A stretch of 64,000 nt of DNA from Saussurea involucrata (GCA_033807775.1 CM066315.1:7568501-7632500); one strand, 5' to 3'; shown: positions 44,475-56,127, numbered from the stretch's first letter. Notes: generated from the sequence alone by a model not told the origin. Numbers and translations: made by a program.

Positions 44475-46455
44475 TCTAATTTTGGTCCCCGTGGTTTACT
44501 GAAATATTTGAAAATGGGACCTAAGGTTTAATAACTTTATAAAGCATCCTCGCGGTTCTCGTTTTGCTTTGAAAATGATCTCACGTCACTAACTCCGTTA
44601 AGTTTTTCAGTTAGTGACAGGGGCATTTTTGTCATTTTAGGTTTCCTCTTTCTTTTTAACTAGAACAGACCTATTAAAAACCTTTCAAACTCTTTCCACC
44701 GGTGATGGACAGAGATGCATCTCAGATCCATAAAAACCCTTCGATCAAACCTTTCCACCGACCACCACCGGTGATGGACAAGATGCGTCTCAGACCCATT
44801 AAAGACCCACTAAAAACCCTTCGATCAAACCTTTCCATCGGTGATGGACAGAGATCGATTGGAGACGTAGAAGTTGATCGTGGATGCGGAAAGTTGATTT
44901 TGGAGTCTTCTTACTCGTACTTGTATGAAAAGCCATTGACCGACAATGGACAGAGATGCGAATGGAGTGCGAAACCAATTGATTTTGGAGTTGAAAAATC
45001 AGTTTGTAGATGCGAAATCAGTTGATTTTGGAGTTGCAGAATCCGATATGCGAATGCGACAGATATGAATGAAACCCGTTGATTTTTGAGTCGCAGACAT
45101 TGCTCTTGGGTTGGGTTACTGTTTATCCAGAGATGGTCTTGAATTTGGTCCCGGATTTTATGCTATGTATGGTCTTGAGTTTGGTTAATCTCATTCTCTA
45201 TATGGAAGAAATGGAACAACATAATTCCAAACAAAAGCAACAAACCTTTTCTAGGTGGTCGAATTAGCGTATTGTTAAGAGTTAATGATAGTTTGGTTGT
45301 ATCAAGGAAGGTTGGAATTTCGTCATCCCAATAGAATTAAATGTCTTTTGTTTGTTATTAGAGGCATACTGAAAATGATGCTTGAGTGAAAATGTTCGGC
45401 TTGTTTGAAGTTCTGAAATGGTTAAATTCCTTTTTTTTTCATTGCAATGTGTTTTAGCTTTGATTAGTTCGTTTTGTCTTTCGAACTTCTGGTTTTATGA
45501 GAACTATGCTCCTTGATGAAAATGGTGATTAACGGTTGATGAATTGTTTCATCATTTTGCTGGTTCAAAAGTTTAATCGATGTCCACAAAACTTGAACCT
45601 GTCTAACAAAGTTAGATTGTATACAAGCAGTCAAGATGCAAGTTATAAACTTCTTAAGTGTACTCTAAAACTAAGTTAGATTATATGTGAGCCTTATCCA
45701 AACATGTATAATTATTAGTTGAGGAATATGTAGGTGCACAAGTGTGGAAAAAATATAGTACACATTTGGTTAGAGGCTTAATGCAGAAAAATTTGTAGGC
45801 ACCTCAATCAAGAGCAAGCACAAGATGCTTGACAACAACCTGCCTTGTCCATGCATATAGAATCTTAGCTACTTCCACCCACATGTTTAAAAATATTTAT
45901 GTGGGAAATTTAATCCAGTGGTTAAAACCCAAGGAACAACACAGATTTATGGCAACTAAAATGCAGTGATTGTAGTAGAGCAACAAACCTTTTTGTAACA
46001 AGAAAAACAGATTATACAAATTGCTTTTTAGATTGTTACAAATTGGCCAAATGCTAAAATGAACCACAACAGATGATGATCTCAACATAAGTGAAGGGAC
46101 ACAAAAACATAATTCCAGTGGCAGAATTCATGAGCAGCAGCAGCCAAAGACATAATAAATGCCACACTTGATGGCCAATTTGTCCAAAGGCCATTGGAAA
46201 TTGGCCAAACCAAGACTGAAACAAGGGCTGCAACAGATTCCAAAAAACGGTAACCAAAATAACAGCAAATTGGTCAAAGAAGGGAGTATACCAACAGATA
46301 GAAAACAACTCGACTAAAACAAAATGTGCAAATAAGCAGAGTCTGAATTGGAACCAACTGATAATGCTAAGCTTTTATATACATTTAATCTACCGGAGTT
46401 AGTGACAGGGGGACCATTTTCAGAGCAAAACAAGAACCACGGGGGATGTTTTATC
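44475..46455. mobile_element. Long inverted-repeat DNA element without coding capacity
   Basis: Left, about 44540-44610: AAAGCATCCTCGCGGTTCTC, GTTTTGCTTTGAAAATGATC, GTCACTAACTCCG. Right, about 46385-46455, the complement reads AAAACATCCCCCGTGGTTCT, GTTTTGCTCTGAAAATGGTC, GTCACTAACTCCGG. The imperfect inverted repeat of roughly 65 bases encloses about 1.8 kb with no transposase or long ORF. The left side also has TTTGGTCCCCGTGGTTTAC, linking it to the M3 repeat type. Confidence 0.6.
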
Positions 46456-46582
46456 TTTGGTTTTGTTCAATGAATCGTTTTCTTATTATATACTGCAAAT
46501 TAAACTTGCACGCATCTACCTGCAACCAACATCTCTTTGGTAATTAGATTGAAGGTTTTTGTGATGATGATGTTGTTTGCAG

Positions 46583-47223
46583 GTGTGGCGGTAGGAGGAG
46601 GATGGCAAGGCCTTGTTGCTTATATAAATTTGGGGTGTTACTATGGATTTGGGATTCCATTGGGAATTTTTCTCGGTTACACGTTCAAGTTGGGAGTGCA
46701 GGTAATACTTTACTGATCACTAGACAATTTGATTTCTAGCGTAAATTCTGTTAAAAGATGTTGAAGCCCCACATGCATCCATTAGAATTTTGGATCATTA
46801 CTCTTTTTCAGGGGCTGTTTTGGAGAGTAATATGATTGCATCTTATATCTTACTGGTTACAGGGATTGTGGGGAGGCATGATATGTGGGACTGCTCTCCA
46901 TACAGTGCTCCTCCTGCTTGTCCTTTATAGAACTGACTGGACCAAAGAGGTTGGTTAATTGATCCTTCTACTACCTTACATATATATATATACATATATA
47001 TAGGTCTTGATTATATATAGAACTGACTGGACCAAAGAGGTTGGTTAATTGATCCTTCTACTACCTTACATATATATACATATATATAGGTCTTGATTAT
47101 ATATTTAAGTCTTTGTTGTTCCGTAATTTGACGTAGCAATTTGGAAAATTACTGCAGGTGGAGCAGTCAATAGAGCGACTGCAGATGAGGGGAGGACAAA
47201 AGGTGGTGGAGAAAAGGGAATGA
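46583..47223 (+). pseudogene. MATE (DETOXIFICATION) transporter, last three exons only
   Basis: MATE transporters export metabolites and xenobiotics by cation antiport. Three plus-strand exons (46583-46701, 46863-46949, 47158-47223) read GVAVGGGWQGLVAYINLGCY, YGFGIPLGIFLGYTFKLGVQ, then GLWGGMICGTALHTVLLLLV and LYRTDWTKE, ending VEQSIERLQMRGGQKVVEKR E. These are the C-terminal transmembrane segments and tail of plant MATE proteins. No earlier exons are visible; the 5' flank is the inverted-repeat element and gypsy debris. Either the gene was split by transposons over a long distance or this is a 3' fragment. The three exons themselves are free of stops. Confidence 0.78.
46931..47110 (+). repeat. 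90-bp tandem duplication across a MATE exon-intron border
   Basis: AACTGACTGGACCAAAGAGG starts at 46931 and again at 47021; the copies match nearly throughout, differing by the length of a TATA run. Each copy holds the exon end and the donor GTTGGT, so the second donor is a decoy inside the intron. Confidence 0.92.
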
Positions 47224-47567
47224 TATATAAAACATGCATGGGGTAAGGTAGTAATCGTAAATCGTAGATGTAGTTTAAATATTGTGATCAGTTTGTTTAT
47301 TAGTTTCTAGTCGAATTATGTGTCAATAACAATATTGGTTCTTATTCTACTACATCCACTTTCTAAACATCTTAAAGCTACCATCAACACAACTAACTTC
47401 TCAGAAAACAACCAAACCAATGATGAATGAAGAAGAACCTTGATGGATATTAACAAAATAGCCGCCAGATATAGGATGCATTGAGTGCTAAAATTCATGC
47501 CTCCAAGTAAGCTAGAACACACAAAAAAAAACCCATAAGAAACAGCACAAGATACCCAAAAAAAACG

Positions 47568-50500
47568 TTACGATGACCTTAAGGTTAAGTCAGGAATGTA
47601 GTCCAAATCATTCATCCATGGCCATCTATCTGGACTTCCAAAAATTGGGGAACTTTGTCCACTGTATTGACGAGGTGGATCTTCTATTGTCGGAATGGGA
47701 GACTCCTCCATCCCATAGAGATCTTCATCCTGGATTTATACATAAAAATAAGTCATTCACTCTGAATAACACAAATTACTAAGGAAATTTGTGATTCTGG
47801 AAATCATATCAGCAAGCTTACCATTGATTTTGGTGAAGTATTGCATGCAGACACAGATTGACAAGAAACATCTATGGTTGAATAATAGAAATGGTTAAGT
47901 TATTTACAATCAAAGGAGTAAAAGATAACAATTGAATAAAAAAGATCGAATATGTTACCTTCATCTAACCCAGTGGTTCCTAATAAATCATGCAAATCCA
48001 ATGAATACTTCTGTGATTCGATACATTTTTCGTGATTGTGAAGGAAGCCTTCCTGTGCAATAGAGTAGAGAAGGTTTTCATATTCATCTTCAGCAATGGC
48101 AATTGATTTCTTTTCCAGGCCCTTTTTCTTTAAACCCTGCTGCTTCACCGAATTCGTAAGGTCACCGGATGCTTTCCTGCCAGAAACTTGAGTTTTCTTG
48201 CCACTGATTTGAGCTTTCCCCACAACAGGAATCTGTGCCTTCTTGGAGACACCAAGATCTTCCCCAATTGGGATCGCATTCTTTGAGTTTGATATATCAT
48301 TAAGTGCTTTTCTTCCTCTAAGACCCCCTTTGTTCCTTTGAACAGTAGCAATGGCAATTGATTTCTTTTCCAGGCCCTTTCTCTTTAAACCCTGCTGCTT
48401 CACCGAATTTGTAAGGTCACCGGATGCTTTCCTGCCAGAAACTTGAGTTTTCTTGCCACTGATTTGAGCTTTCCCCACAACAGGAATCTGTGCCTTCTTG
48501 GAGACACCAAGATCTTCCCCAATTGGGATCACATTCTTTGAGTTTGATATATCATTAAGTGCTTTTCTTCCTCTAAGACCCCCTTTGTTCCTTTGAACAG
48601 TAGACCCATTGGTCTTAACTCCTAAAAGAAACAATGGTGGTTATACAATAAATCATATCTATTCTCCTTTATAAAAAGAATAAGGAAACCGTTTTTCAAC
48701 AATTTCACTTTCTAAACGTTCAGTTGTTTTAGCCTGTTGTACAACTTTTATAGCATAGGATTGAATACGGTTATTTTCAACACTTTACTTTCTAAACTAG
48801 CAGTTATTTTCTAAACACCTACTTCTTCTCCGTGATTTTCTTCCACGATTCCAGCCCCATTTCTCTCCTTCAACCTCCGTGTTCCTGCTTCCCCAACTCC
48901 CCCACGATTCCTGATGGTAACTATAAATTATCGGTAAAGATTGTTGCAAGAAGTTGTTTATCTATACTACTTTCATCTCTCAAATGGCGCCTGCTTCTTC
49001 TCTCACAATCGCTCACTCCTATGCTTTTGTTCTTCACGTGGCAAACCAGGTTAGGTTTTATTTATTTTTTATGTTTATTTAATTTGGTTGTTGTTCTTGG
49101 GGCTTAATTTTGGCTTTGGTTGTCTAGGGATTTCAGTTTCGATCCGAGAAGGAAAATGGGAGCAGAAAGATGCTTCTTCTCTTCCTTTTTCCGGCGAGAT
49201 GTCAGCTTTCTTTGTCAATTTCCTCCCACCCAATTCATTTCTCACCCCCAAAACCAACAACACCGCCACCAGGATCTATGCAAATCCCTTAGAAACCGTC
49301 GTGCCTGCTTCTGCTCAAGCGCCGGAGGACATCACTGCCAAGAGACTCGAACACAGAGTGGAGTAGAAAGGTGGATATTTTGTACTCAAGGAAAATTTTC
49401 GGCAAGGTATTAATCCACAATGAGTTTAGAACAATTTTGACTTATCATGTAAAATGAGTTTACATTTCAAATTTGTGTGATTTTTGTTGTTATCCATAAG
49501 CGATGGTAGGCAACGTCATTTTGTACTGTTACGGTTCTTAGAGTTAGAGAAGACTTGTTTCTCATTTTTTGATATAGGGTATTATTTCAGTAAATTAACA
49601 ACCAATTTTTTTCTCTACCACTAATTTTTATTTGTTTCCCCTTCATCAGATCGAAGTAATTTGGATTAGCAGGTATGTTCTCTTATTTTTCTGATTTTAC
49701 TCTTCTCCACTACGTGGAGGGTGTGCATTTGAATTATGCTTGTCTAACTGTGATGCAATGGGTGTGATGCAAATAATCCAGTGATTGTGAATTGCATGTA
49801 TTAGCTTTCATCTCAAAAATATATCAGTCTCAGTTGTTAATTTAAAAACACTTTGCGTTTGTTGGCAGGATGGATAAGATTCTAAGCAAAGCACTTTTGA
49901 GTTCTGACATGATACAATTTGTAAGTTTCTGGAACATTTGCTTCTAATTTGTATTTGATTGCTTAGGATTTTAAGTATGTCATGGATAACTAGCATCTAA
50001 ATGAGGCTTGGTTATACCCTTCTGGTTATGTCTACTAGAGGTTCTGTGAAAACAAGATAGATTTCGTTATAGGTTGCTGCTCTCACTTTCCAATAGCATT
50101 TAGTGTTGTAAGTTAAAAATTGTCTTTGGAAATTTGTCATATGGCTACAGTAACAGTGCTTCCACATAAAAAATTATAAAGGTCTGTCTTTGTGTGTGTG
50201 TTCTTGGTGCTTGTTTTCGGTGATCCCTTTCATGCATTAGATCATTCTTATACTTGGTTCCTGCTCTTAACTGTCGACTGTCGTCATTGCCTTTTTTTCA
50301 TGAAAATAGCCTAAATCTGTTAAATGTTGTTGTTTGTTTTGGTTTTTATTCGTTGTGTCTTCATTTCTATATTCTAGATAAATTTAGAGTTTCAGGGAAT
50401 GGTCAATTACCAATTAACACTATTTTTTTTAATGTTAATTCGATTTCGATTTTCGAGTATTATTCATAACTTGTGACTTTGACCTTTAACTCATTTTCAG

Positions 50501-52850
50501 TTTTCCACCCTCTGTGTGTGATTTATTATGGAATTGGTGTTGAATTGGTTTTTGTTTTAATTGGGATTCGGATTCGAATGTTTGATTCGATGTTTTGGAT
50601 TTAGTTGATGTTTAGAAAGTGTTTGATTTTTGATGTTGGTGTTTGAGATAAACTGTTGGTTTCTGGTTTAGCATTGGATAGATGATAGATCTCTTCTGTT
50701 TGATTGCAAAATATGTATACTAAGGATTAGACTGTGTGACAGTAATAATGGAATGTTTTGATTCAAAAATGGTGGTTTTTTTGCATTTTTGATTTTGATT
50801 TTGGTGATTGTAGAATGAGGGGTTTTATTTGGATTTGTGTTTCACATATTATTTGGATTTTGATCTTTTCTTTGTTATAATGCTTTATCAAGTAGTATCC
50901 ACCAATTCTCAATAACTGCAACAAAACTCATACTGTAATAATAAAAAATGTGCTGACATGTACTTGATTTAACCTTAAAGATGTATATTTTTGGACGAAT
51001 GATTGTATTCTACTTCTCATTTTGATGTTTAAATGATATGTAGCACTGATGAGCAGATGGCGTTAGTCGACCATCTACAGGCAATTTGCCTACACTCTTA
51101 ACCTTTTTAGGGTTTTGAATGGTGTAGGAAGGAAACCATATGAAATCAGAGCAATGGTGCACAAGCTGGTCGTGAGGGGTGAGGGAAAGAAGATTTGAAG
51201 CCTTCAATAGGCGAACTCCTATGGTGGCACACCCCAACATCCCATATTGAAGATTGTGTAAGCATTATAATATTACAAACCACATCTGGTCGACATTATT
51301 TTAACAGTGGAAACTGGGAAAATAAGAAGTGCCTTTAAAGTTACCAAGTTAGTGGTGATTGTTGAATTCTCAAACTGTTTTATTCTTTCCTTGCATATAG
51401 TAATGCCTTTCTTCCCTGTTTTTTTGGAGATTCTACCTGCTCTATTTGTTAACAAAGATTGGGAATTTTGAGTTGATTATAGTATTTCACCCTCTTAATA
51501 TGTGATGGTTTTTCTTTTTACAGTTTTAGCAAGTGTTTTTATTTTTTATTTTTTTAGAGCTTTAATTTGCTTAACAAAGTGATATTTTGTTGATGAAATT
51601 GATACATTCTACAAAAATTATATGGATTGTTTTTCAATTTTGATGTTGATTTTATGAAGGGGAATAGAAGAGGATGTCATTACGAGCAAATGCTTTTCGG
51701 AGAAGCCGCAACGGCGTACGAGGTTGCAGATATGTATGATGAGTTTTTAAGGTAAGATCTCTAACGTAGTATTTGGCTGTTGTATCTCAAATATTTTTCT
51801 TTTTTAGTCTTAGACCTGCTATGAATCCTTGAACCCATTTCTGCAGATACGTGAACTCCATTTTTGGAAGCTCAAGAGAATGAGAGGCTTGTTTGCACCA
51901 GTGATTTTGATGCATCTACAATTTGGGTAAGAATTTGTTGGGCATGGGAAGACGTTAAAGAACCTGTAGGAAACCAAATTAATCATCCTGCTAGATTGTT
52001 TCTTGTGGAGTACCCAAGGCACAAAGAACAATTCCATCCTTTGTTCCAAGTCTGTTAGAAATTTATTTTTCATTTTGGTTGATTGTAAATTTGGTTTGTA
52101 AAACTTTATATGAAAGTTTTTTAATTGAGATATCATTTACAATTCAGAATTTGCCTTAAATACATTTAGACAAACTATCATTTTAGTATGTGTAATCTAA
52201 TTGTATAACAGGTATCAAAATTGTTTTAAGTATGAAATTGTTTGAAGGTATTATACGATAATTAATGGGAATGAAAATAAAAAACTTGCAGTTTTATATA
52301 ATACAATGGATCTTTTCGTCGTAAGTCGAAATTTCCATTCCAGGTTAAACTGAGAAAATGTAAATTTGTTATTTTCATTTTCGTTCACATTTAATTATCT
52401 TGCCCAAACCAAACACCCTCTTAGTGAATGATTATTTTATAAAAGTTCACCTAATAGAAAAATACTCTCCAAGTACAAAGCTAATGAAAGATTAAGATTA
52501 GGAGATTTGAGAATAGATGACAGACATTATGTATTTCTCTAATACATAGTTCTTTCCTGTGTTCGTTTTCTAAAACCTTTTTCACACTTATATTCTATTT
52601 GGAATGGGATTGCTATCTAATAGTAGGATTAACAATGTTGAAAATACTTGAATTTCTATCGGTATTCCATATTCTTGGTAAAAACAATTTTTTCTTGTTT
52701 TACAGTCTATGCTGTTAATATCGTATATCGGTGCCATATCGGTCAAGGACCGATATTCGATATCGGTGATATATCGGTGGTATATCGGTCCAAGAATATC
52801 GGTTCATATAATATTTTTAGAAATATATATAATATATATATATAATTATA

Positions 52851-52881
<31 letters not shown>

Positions 52882-53735
52882 GCATCCATAAACATATGAT
52901 ATGCTCATATGCATTAATTAAAATTTAAAAACATAGTTCAACATCAAAACATCAACGTAAATAAGGTTTCACAAAACAAAATAGGAAAAGTGTTCATGAC
53001 TCAAACGAGCTAATTGCAATCAATAGGTTCGGCATCCGAGTCAACATCATCTAATACGTGCACTTCCTCGTTTATGACTCAAACGAGCTTGTTGCCTTGT
53101 TGGTTCGTGAGCAGATCAGCAGCAACTTGTTGCCTTGTTGGTTCGTGAGCAGATCAGAGAAGAAGAAGTGAAGAACAGAAAAGAAAAGAAGAGTACGGGA
53201 AGAAAAGAGGGAAAAGGAAGGATTAAAACCTAACTAATAAATCAGTAAAAAACATGAAAATAGCCTCATTTAATAAAGCCCAAACCGTAAAGCCCAAAAA
53301 AAGCCCCAAAAAAAGTCAAACCGATATAGCACCGATATATCGGCCGATATATGAAACACAACATCGGCGATATATCGGCACATATCGCCGATATATCGCC
53401 CACCGATATAGATTCCGATATTTTGCGAATAGATATCGCCCTATGTCCGATATCCGATATATCGCCGATATATCGCGATATTGACAGCATAGTTTACAGT
53501 TAAATTTCACATCCCGCCGCATTGCGCGGGCACATAACTAGTAAAAACAAAAAAAGATTGGGCCCTTTGATCAAAGAAAATAGATGGATATGAACATACC
53601 ATCCACGGAAAACACTGAGAAAACAAATATTTTCGATCAGGAAATTTAAAATCGAAGAGGGATAAGAGGTAAAATACCATCGTAGTGAACACAGAAATTC
53701 TGTTCTTTGGTCAGGCGTTTATGACGCATAGCCAT
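47568..53735 (-). CDS. PANS1: PATRONUS/securin-like protein (separase inhibitor)
   Basis: Plant securins (PATRONUS; rice RSS1) hold separase inactive until the anaphase-promoting complex destroys them. Four coding exons on the minus strand (53678-53735, 47959-48621, 47822-47871, 47568-47729) join in frame to 310 residues; the phase across the 5-kb first intron fits exactly (HYD|G|VKTNGST). The N terminus MAMRHKRLTKEQNFCVHYDG resembles PATRONUS proteins, with KEQN where a KEN/DEN-type degron lies. The D-box-like RKALNDISN occurs at residues 38-46 and again at 123-131, because an 85-residue unit (27-111, 112-196) is duplicated in tandem. The C-terminal part is acidic, with EDEYENLLYSIAQEGF, then PIPTIEDPPRQYSGQSSPIF and WPWMNDLDYIPDL. 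The family call rests on degron pattern and layout. The neighbouring separase strengthens it. Confidence 0.7.
48092..48601 (-). repeat. 255-bp in-frame tandem duplication in the securin-like gene
   Basis: The units 48092-48346 and 48347-48601 are each 255 bases (85 codons) and differ at only three positions by eye (in the runs CCCTTTTTC/CCCTTTCTC, GAATTCG/GAATTTG, GATCGCA/GATCACA), so the duplication is recent. It doubles the D-box-like RKALNDISN and a Lys-rich region. Confidence 0.95.
49199..49409 (+). pseudogene. Ferredoxin-nitrite reductase, first-exon fragment
   Basis: Plus frame starting at an ATG reads MSAFFVNFLPPNSFLTPKTN, NTATRIYANPLETVVPASAQ, then EDITAKRLEHRVE, an in-frame TAG, KGGYFVLKENFRQGINPQ and a TGA. 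RLExRVExKxGYxVLKExFR followed by GINPQ is the start of the mature plant plastid nitrite reductase, after a transit peptide ending near RIYA. Homology ends abruptly at GINPQ. The stop (TAG for an expected CAG or GAG) and truncation make it non-functional; it looks like a segment captured by the Helitron. Confidence 0.62.
49410..52706. other. Helitron interior with unassigned exon-like pieces
   Basis: AT-rich, intron-like sequence. Segments with plausible splice borders include about 49868-49920 (reads MDKILSKALLSSDMIQF) and about 51655-51751 (reads EQMLFGEAATAYEVADMYDE followed by FLR, a donor, and a continuation at 51847 in YVNSIFGSS). I could not name their source genes; they may be other captured exons. 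Confidence 0.35.
52707..53492. mobile_element. hAT-like MITE with CGATATATCG-rich ends (786 bp)
   Basis: Inverted termini CTATGCTGTTAATATCG and CGATATTGACAGCATAG, with the 8-bp target duplication TTTACAGT at 52699-52706 and 53493-53500, the hAT signature. Subterminal regions (52725-52800 and 53320-53485) are packed with ATATCGGT, CCGATAT and CGATATATCG words in both orientations. The middle has a 33-bp direct duplication (ACTTGTTGCCTTGTTGGTTC..., about 53087 and 53125). Non-coding. Confidence 0.85.
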
Positions 53736-54480
53736 GTTTCGCAATTGGTTTGATTCCCTGAAGTCTGTACAATGCAAACAAGGCCAACAACAGAATTCAG
53801 ACATTGATTCGAGAAATCCTGGCTTAAAATTTAGGGGCACTCCGATTCGTAACCAAAGATGAAGTAGAGGAAAAAAAACATCATATACAAAGACATAAGT
53901 CAATTTATCAAGGAAATCGTTTCTATTTTACCAGCAAAATCGCAAAATCATTTAGGGGGGAATCAGTAAAACAAGCTAGAAGATGTGGATTCCATATGAA
54001 AACACACAGAACAAATGCGACTTCAAATTACTTGACGAGCCTGAAAAATCTAGGTTTTCTTTTGGTTAAAATTTATAAACACGCATCTGTGGTTTTATTT
54101 CTAGGTTAAGATGCCCTCGATGTAAAAATACAGTTTCCAATTCATCTACCGTAAAGATCGATTGATGTTTCAACACTCTAACCGCGATAGACAAACAGAC
54201 CGCAAAAAATGGAGATATTTATCATCGAAAAAATAGAATCTAAAGCCAAAAAGGGGATTTAAACAAGCAATCGATTTCTATAATTCAAATTGTAACATAT
54301 TAACAGATAAAATGGAAGAAGACTAATCACAAACAACTTTACCGTGAATGATGGAGAGCGACGAATCTATATGACCAGATGAATTAGGGTTTATTTGAAG
54401 GCGAATTACTCACAGACAAGTTTAGTGATCGAGTGTTGAAAGTTCTCTCGTATCTGAATTGGTGACCGGCCCTTCCAATG
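53736..54480 (-). promoter_or_regulatory. 5' UTR exons and promoter region of the securin-like gene
   Basis: The coding exon extends 5' to an acceptor at 53757, so a 5' UTR intron of about 650 bases ends there; a matching donor (TGTCT|GTGAGT) is at about 54413, putting a non-coding first exon from 54414 to about 54480. This layout is inferred from splice signals only. Confidence 0.45.
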
Positions 54481-54910
54481 GTCATATTTGTCTTCTCTAT
54501 TTACGATTTTACCCCTCCATAGGAGATTATTTACAGCATCTCATTTTTACAATTTTTGTTGACATCTCATTTTCAACTCATCAAATTAAAAGTGTATATA
54601 AAACTTCACGATGGTAGTTCTTGTAAGAACCTCATTTTTGTGGGTCCCATTTATTTGTCAACATCAATAATTTTTATAAATTTATAAACAATATTAATTA
54701 TTTAATTTAAATACCAATAGAAATGAAGAACTTGTCATTCACACAAACTTCATGGTAACAAGTCACTACACTTTTTGCTTATAAGAACCTTCCATAGGAG
54801 ATGCTCTTACGGTTTCACATTAATTTTTAACCCGTTATTAATTTCCCAATAATTGTTAACCGCATCACTGTAACAAAAAAAACAGGGATTTTTAACGGTA
54901 ATTTACATAA
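54481..54910. other. Spacer upstream of the securin-like gene
   Basis: Contains CATAGGAGATTATTTACAGCATCTC at about 54518 and CCATAGGAGATGCTCTTA at about 54792, in the style of MITE ends. A TTTAACGGTAA near 54890 resembles the mitotic MSA element (core AACGG). No gene. Confidence 0.35.
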
Positions 54911-55285
54911 GAGCATCTCCAACAGCATTGCTGAAATAGAAAAAACGGATTTTTGTTTGCTATTCTTCTCCAACAGCAATACTATCTTGTTTGCTAAAAT
55001 AGAGATTCAATCTCTAAATATAGATAATTCTCTATAATTATTTAAATTAGAGAGAGAAATAATTATTTTATTCAATTCACCACTAACATAATTCTTTTAT
55101 CATTTTATATTAAGTTTTTCTTTTAAAGTGTATTATAAATATAAATTAGAAAATATTATATAATATAATTTGTGTTAAATCTCTAAAATAGCAAAGCTGT
55201 TGGAGATGACGGTAACTCTCTTTAGAGATTTTTACTTTTAGTTCTCTATTTTAGAAAAATTATAGTAAATCTGTTGGAGATGCTC
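54911..55285. mobile_element. Tourist-like MITE (GAGCATCTCCAACAG termini)
   Basis: Starts GAGCATCTCCAACAGC and ends CTGTTGGAGATGCTC, with TAA at 54908-54910 and 55286-55288. This terminus is common in plant PIF/Harbinger MITEs. A related, more diverged copy lies at 60341. Confidence 0.85.
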
Positions 55286-56127
55286 TAAGGGTCTTGTATA
55301 CATGTTTCTGTAATAAAAAAAACGTTCTAAATTTATTAACTGATATCGAGTAAACGTCTTAATAATATTATTACGTTAATCATCAAAACGTTATTGTTTA
55401 ACAACATTGTTACAATTGAATAGTTATGGTAATGAAATTTTGTTCAACCGGTGATATTGAAATGTCAAAAGCGTTAATGTTTGATGTCATGATGTGGTCG
55501 ATAACATATGATAATTCTTCTATCGTAGTAAGCAATTCTAATAATCATGTTAATCTTCATACAATAAAATATTACTCACCCCACCATGTTTTGTACTTTT
55601 GAAAAACCAATTTCAATCAAAGTCAAAGTCAAACTACTATTTTTTATTTAATTTTTAACAAACTGTCCATCCTTTCTTTAGCTTTTGAATTACAAATGAG
55701 AATATCGTATTTAAATTTTGATGGCGACCTTGCAAGAGATGCAGGAGTTAAGAAATTGACTTTTGTCATTAGCGAGCGAGTTAGAGCAGCGACACACAAG
55801 TTAGACTGGTCAGAAGAATTAAAGAGTGTCCATCCGACATTTCATGTCTCGGACTTAATGAAGCGTTTGTCAGATGCCGAGATGGCTGTACCTTTGGGGG
55901 ACCTCAGTATAGATGAGGAGTTGACTTACGTAGGAGAATAGTTTGATATTGTGAGCAATAAGAGCCGGAAGACGAGAAGCAAAGAAGTTCGTTTGATGAA
56001 AGTCCAGTGGAGGCACCACAAAATACGAGAAGCGACATGAGAAGTAGAATATGATATGAAGTCCCGATACCCTCACCTTTTTGAAAATGGAATTCCGGGG
56101 AAATAAATTCTTTTGAGGGGGGAGTAT

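Larger units (their letters stand above)
48658..53541 (+). mobile_element. Putative Helitron in first coding intron of the securin-like gene
   Basis: The 5' end reads A|TCTATTCTCCTTTATAAAAA, a typical plant Helitron start after a host A. The 3' end reads CCCGCCGCATTGCGCGGG (hairpin), CACATAACTAG, then host T. This gives 4884 bases inserted between A and T without target duplication. It carries a nitrite reductase exon fragment (49199-49409) and a hAT-like MITE (52707-53492). No Rep/helicase was found, so it is non-autonomous. Removing it would restore a short intron between 48622 and 53677. Confidence 0.65.

Noticed and set aside
51864..52058. 64-residue plus frame after a splice-like site
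   Set aside because: Begins in a different frame from the exon-like piece before it and has no recognisable domain.
53254..53522. Tyr/Ile/Arg-rich frames on both strands
   Set aside because: Products of CGATATATCG repeats in the hAT-like MITE.
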